This document shows, in pieces, positions 61,473 to 64,000 of a stretch of 64,000 bases of DNA. The notes under the pieces are model-generated. The model did no database searches, was not told the origin of the DNA, and saw only the letters and a program-made list of their open reading frames with translations. A program made the position numbers and the translations under genes. The stretch is from positions 124,001 through 188,000 of the forward strand of contig NZ_JAMDLG010000017.1 in the NCBI RefSeq assembly GCF_023721715.1, in the 5' to 3' direction. Source of the DNA: Parasegetibacter sp. NRK P23. GTDB taxonomy: Bacteria > Bacteroidota > Bacteroidia > Chitinophagales > Chitinophagaceae. Each line of letters begins with the position of its first letter. Within the stretch, counting starts at the first letter, position 1.

Positions 61473-62785
61473 TCTCCTACTACATAAAATGGGGTATTGG
61501 CCGTAGCGGCATACCCATTATTATTTTTAACGGTAACAAATATGCGATAAGGGCCTTCCTGCCGCGGGGCCTTAAAAACCACCTCGGCACTTGTACTATC
61601 CATCCATAAATTTGTTTCGGGTAGTGGTTTGATCCACTTACCGGTGTACTGCCCCCACCAGTCGTCGCGTATGATTTCCCAGGCATAACTTACCGATCCT
61701 TTAGTGTTGTTCATCAAAATTTCAGCGGCGTGTATGGTTCCCGGCGCGAATAACAACTGATCCCTGGCGCCTTTCTTATCGACCAGCATATATTTAATAT
61801 CTGGTGAAACGTGTGTTGTTATAGTATCGTTCCAGCAATCCTTCAGGGCTTCTACTGTTTCGACAGGCTCTCCATTGTAGGTGAAAAAACTGAACCAGGT
61901 ATGGGTATATTCCTGCTTGTTGCCCCAGAAAAAAACCAGCGATCCGAGAAAGCGGGGATCATCATGCGGTATGGCCGTTTTATACAGTTCACGCAACTGT
62001 TCAGCGTTTTTAGTACTGGTGTTTTCGATGGAAGATTGCCATTGGGTAGTTTCTGATTCCCATCCACCGGGCACGCCCCATTCGGTGAGCAGAAAGGGGC
62101 CATCCCAGAACCAGTTGAAAGAACGGAGGTCCTCTTTCAACTGGTTCATCCGTCCAAAAGTATTGATGGAGATAAAGTCAAGTCCATTGATCCTGGCCTG
62201 AATATTAATGATTTCCCGTTTTTCGAAATTAGCGAGTGGCGTGGTAACAGGGTGATTCGGATCTTCCCGTTTAATCAGACGCAACATTTTATTGTAGGCA
62301 TCGTAAAAAGGAATATGCCGCACATGGAAGGGAAACCTGAGTTCATTGCCGAGGCACCAGACCAGCAGGGCGGGGTGGTTTTTGTATTTTTTCACACACA
62401 CTTCAAGGCTGTTCATCAACGCATTCACCTTAGCGGTATCCTTATAAAAAGTGGATGCCTGGTGGCTTCCCGGCAGGTCAAAACCAGCCACCACCGCCAA
62501 ACCCAGGCTATCGGCCTTATCCAGGATTTCTCCCAGGTTGGTGGTATCCCAGGTTCTTATCGTATTTCCACCAATCCCTGCCAGTTCCCCGAGATAAGTA
62601 TAACCCGCCCCTCCCTTCACCAGGAAGGGTTGCCCATTCCTGTATAGCATCCAGCGACCGTCTACCTTTTTTAATTCAACCGCTTTTCCCTCTGTTTGTC
62701 GGGTCGCGTTGTTGTTATCCCCCGGACTACAAGTACACAGGAAACAGGTCAAAAAAAACATACAGATTGGTTCCAGGATGCGCAT
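61469..62785 (-). CDS. Lipoprotein glycoside hydrolase (GH2/GH5-type TIM barrel) partner of the synthase
   Basis: 438 residues from the ATG at 62783-62785 (an upstream TTG adds eight residues). A lipoprotein signal ends FLCTCSPGD. The TIM barrel has TIRTWDTTNLGEILDKADSLGLAVVAGFDLPG, the acid/base glutamate in LLVWCLGNELRFPF and the nucleophile in PFLLTEWGVPGG. A C-terminal beta-module (about 330-438) with the EGPYRIFVTVKNNNGYAATANTPFYV strand pattern resembles the C-terminus of the synthase. The stop ATGA overlaps the synthase start, so the two are coupled. It is likely exported to the outer membrane or periplasm to trim or release the polymer. Confidence 0.85.
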   Translation of the reverse strand: MRILEPICMFFLTCFLCTCSPGDNNNATRQTEGKAVELKKVDGRWMLYRNGQPFLVKGGAGYTYLGELAGIGGNTIRTWDTTNLGEILDKADSLGLAVVAGFDLPGSHQASTFYKDTAKVNALMNSLEVCVKKYKNHPALLVWCLGNELRFPFHVRHIPFYDAYNKMLRLIKREDPNHPVTTPLANFEKREIINIQARINGLDFISINTFGRMNQLKEDLRSFNWFWDGPFLLTEWGVPGGWESETTQWQSSIENTSTKNAEQLRELYKTAIPHDDPRFLGSLVFFWGNKQEYTHTWFSFFTYNGEPVETVEALKDCWNDTITTHVSPDIKYMLVDKKGARDQLLFAPGTIHAAEILMNNTKGSVSYAWEIIRDDWWGQYTGKWIKPLPETNLWMDSTSAEVVFKAPRQEGPYRIFVTVKNNNGYAATANTPFYVVGE

Positions 62786-62943
62786 ACATTTGATTTTCAA
62801 CACTTTCAAAGGATGCTGGTTCTACCGAGGCTGGGGCTAAGGTAGGGAACAACGCCTGAAAAACGTCGTTTCTTTTCGCATAATTCTCCTGGTTCTACAC
62901 AAAATTCTATTTCGCAATACCCTACCCTGGTTATCTTCGTAAG

Positions 62944-63927
62944 ATGAATTACAGAACATTTCAATCGGAAAAAATAGCAGAGATCGGGCTCGGCACCTGG
63001 CAGCTGGGCAGCGCCGACTGGGGCGTGGTGGATGAAAACGAAGCTTTCTCCATTCTGCAACAATTTGTTGACCTCGGTGGAAATTTTATTGATACCGCGG
63101 ATGTTTACGGTATGGGCATCAGTGAAAAAACGATCGGGGCCTTCCTGAAAAAAACAGATACCTCTTTGTTCGTAGCCACCAAGCTGGGCAGAAGACATGA
63201 CGCACCAAACGGATGGCCCCAGAATTTCACGTTGGAGTCTATGCGAAAACAAGTACTCGACTCACTGGAGCATCTCGGGGTACAGCAGCTTTTCCTGGAG
63301 CAACTGCATTGCATACCTACCGAAACCATGAAAGAAGGAACCGTATTTGAACATTTACGCACCCTCCGCAACGAGGGGCTGATCCGGTACTGGGGCGCCA
63401 GCGTGGAAACTTCTGAAGAAGCATTGCTTTGCCTGGAGCAGGAAGGCATAGCGTCCTTGCAAATCATTTTTAACCTGTTCCGTCAGCATGTAGCGGAGGA
63501 AGTATTTCAGAAAGCAGCGGAGAAAAATGTGGCGCTGATTATAAGGGTACCACTGGCCAGCGGACTGCTCACGGGGAAATTTAATACGAACACCACATTC
63601 AGCGAAAAAGACCACCGGCAATACAATGCGAACGGAGAGGCCTTTAACGCGGGAGAAACTTTTTCGGGTATGCCTTTTACCGCGGGGGTAAAACTTGCCG
63701 CGGAAATGGCCGCCATGCTGCCCGATAACCGCACGGCACAATGGGCGCTGCGCTGGATACTTGATCATCCCGAAGTAACCACCATCATCCCGGGCGCGAG
63801 CAGACCATCGCAGGTGGAAACGAATATGAACGCCGCAATGCTTCCTCCATTAAATGAGGAAACACATCAGCAACTGCGTTCATTTTACAACCTGAATGTA
63901 AAGCCGCTCATCAGGGGCCATTATTAA
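62944..63927 (+). CDS. Aldo/keto reductase
   Basis: 327 residues of the AKR TIM-barrel superfamily. The tetrad is visible: D50 and Y55 in FIDTADVYG, K80 in VATKLG and H122 in EQLHCIP. GLIRYWGASVET and LASGLLTGKF plus WALRWILDHPEVTTIIPGASRPSQVETN bind NADPH. It reduces aldehydes or ketones using NADPH in the cytoplasm; the substrate is not determined. It is divergent from the GH lipoprotein gene, and the 134-base gap has no obvious operator. Confidence 0.93.
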   Translation: MNYRTFQSEKIAEIGLGTWQLGSADWGVVDENEAFSILQQFVDLGGNFIDTADVYGMGISEKTIGAFLKKTDTSLFVATKLGRRHDAPNGWPQNFTLESMRKQVLDSLEHLGVQQLFLEQLHCIPTETMKEGTVFEHLRTLRNEGLIRYWGASVETSEEALLCLEQEGIASLQIIFNLFRQHVAEEVFQKAAEKNVALIIRVPLASGLLTGKFNTNTTFSEKDHRQYNANGEAFNAGETFSGMPFTAGVKLAAEMAAMLPDNRTAQWALRWILDHPEVTTIIPGASRPSQVETNMNAAMLPPLNEETHQQLRSFYNLNVKPLIRGHY

Positions 63928-63946
63928 AGCCCGATATACAACTTTG

Positions 63947-63990
63947 AGCTGGTTGTTAAAGGAGGAAAAAGCCGCCTTTGACAACCAGCT
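63947..63990 (+). terminator. Stem-loop after the aldo/keto reductase
   Basis: AGCTGGTTGTTAAAGG (63947-63962) pairs with CCTTTGACAACCAGCT (63975-63990) over 16 bases with one T-G pair and an A-rich loop. The T-run after it is weak, but the position fits a terminator. Confidence 0.65.
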
Positions 63991-64000
63991 TATCTGCCTG

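Noticed and set aside
1-64000. CRISPR arrays, tRNA or rRNA genes, insertion sequences
   Set aside because: I saw no regularly spaced repeats with unique spacers, no cloverleaf-like segments or rRNA-like sequence, and no transposase or integrase motif.

Overview
The window reads as a chromosomal segment of a Bacteroidota bacterium, most likely order Chitinophagales, family Chitinophagaceae. The signs are a SusC/SusD pair, two type IX secretion (T9SS) sorting-domain proteins, a LytS/LytTR two-component pair, DUF6089 and PorT-type beta-barrels, promoters of the Bacteroidota form TTTG-N(19-21)-TAnnTTTG, and few Shine-Dalgarno sequences. I see no phage, insertion sequence, CRISPR array, rRNA or tRNA. 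The species assignment is inference; no marker gene is decisive alone.

Layout: 1-2.2 kb holds a methionine locus (partial metX, an OsmC protein, a sulfhydrylase). 2.2-2.8 kb is a repeat-rich gap leading into a LytS/LytTR pair. 4.6-13.9 kb is a glycan-uptake locus: DUF5007-like lipoprotein, fasciclin protein, SusD and SusC in one operon, then a sulfatase, then a divergent LacI-type regulator, with GCAAACGTTTGC-like operators before both SusC and the LacI/sulfatase pair. 13.9-24.9 kb is a mix: porin, beta-CASP nuclease, DUF4442, papain-like protease, GIY-YIG protein beside a G-rich stretch, a T9SS protein, DUF6089, ElaA, RarA, a PadR unit and a membrane protein. 24.9-30.1 kb carries aspS, two tandem MtfA-like zincins, a membrane protein and an FAD oxidoreductase. 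30.3-36.4 kb is one very large alpha-2-macroglobulin gene. 36.6-37.1 kb is a ParE-type toxin-antitoxin pair. 37.2-46.3 kb is housekeeping (sucD, MlaF/MlaE, an unknown protein, malic enzyme, uvrA). 46.5-47.9 kb encodes two envelope proteins. 47.9-50.7 kb is a SAM-I riboswitch with a cystathionine synthase/lyase and homoserine dehydrogenase. 50.9-57.8 kb has a twin ABC ATPase, DUF4920, a large T9SS protein, and a PQQ-type sugar dehydrogenase with a cytochrome c. 57.8-63.9 kb has an unusual polysaccharide synthase fusion, its lipoprotein glycosidase partner and an aldo/keto reductase.

How the genes fit together: homoserine dehydrogenase supplies homoserine, MetX acetylates it, and two PLP enzymes at separate loci put sulfur or cysteine onto it; only one of the two loci carries the riboswitch. 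The SusCD locus probably imports a sulfated or otherwise decorated glycan under LacI control.

The most novel item is the 1207-residue GT2 protein. A membrane glycosyltransferase is fused to two TIM-barrel-like glycosidase domains that both seem to have lost catalytic glutamates, and it is translationally coupled to a lipoprotein glycosidase whose catalytic glutamates are intact and which carries a similar C-terminal module. This looks like an exopolysaccharide synthesis and processing system that I cannot match to a described one from memory.
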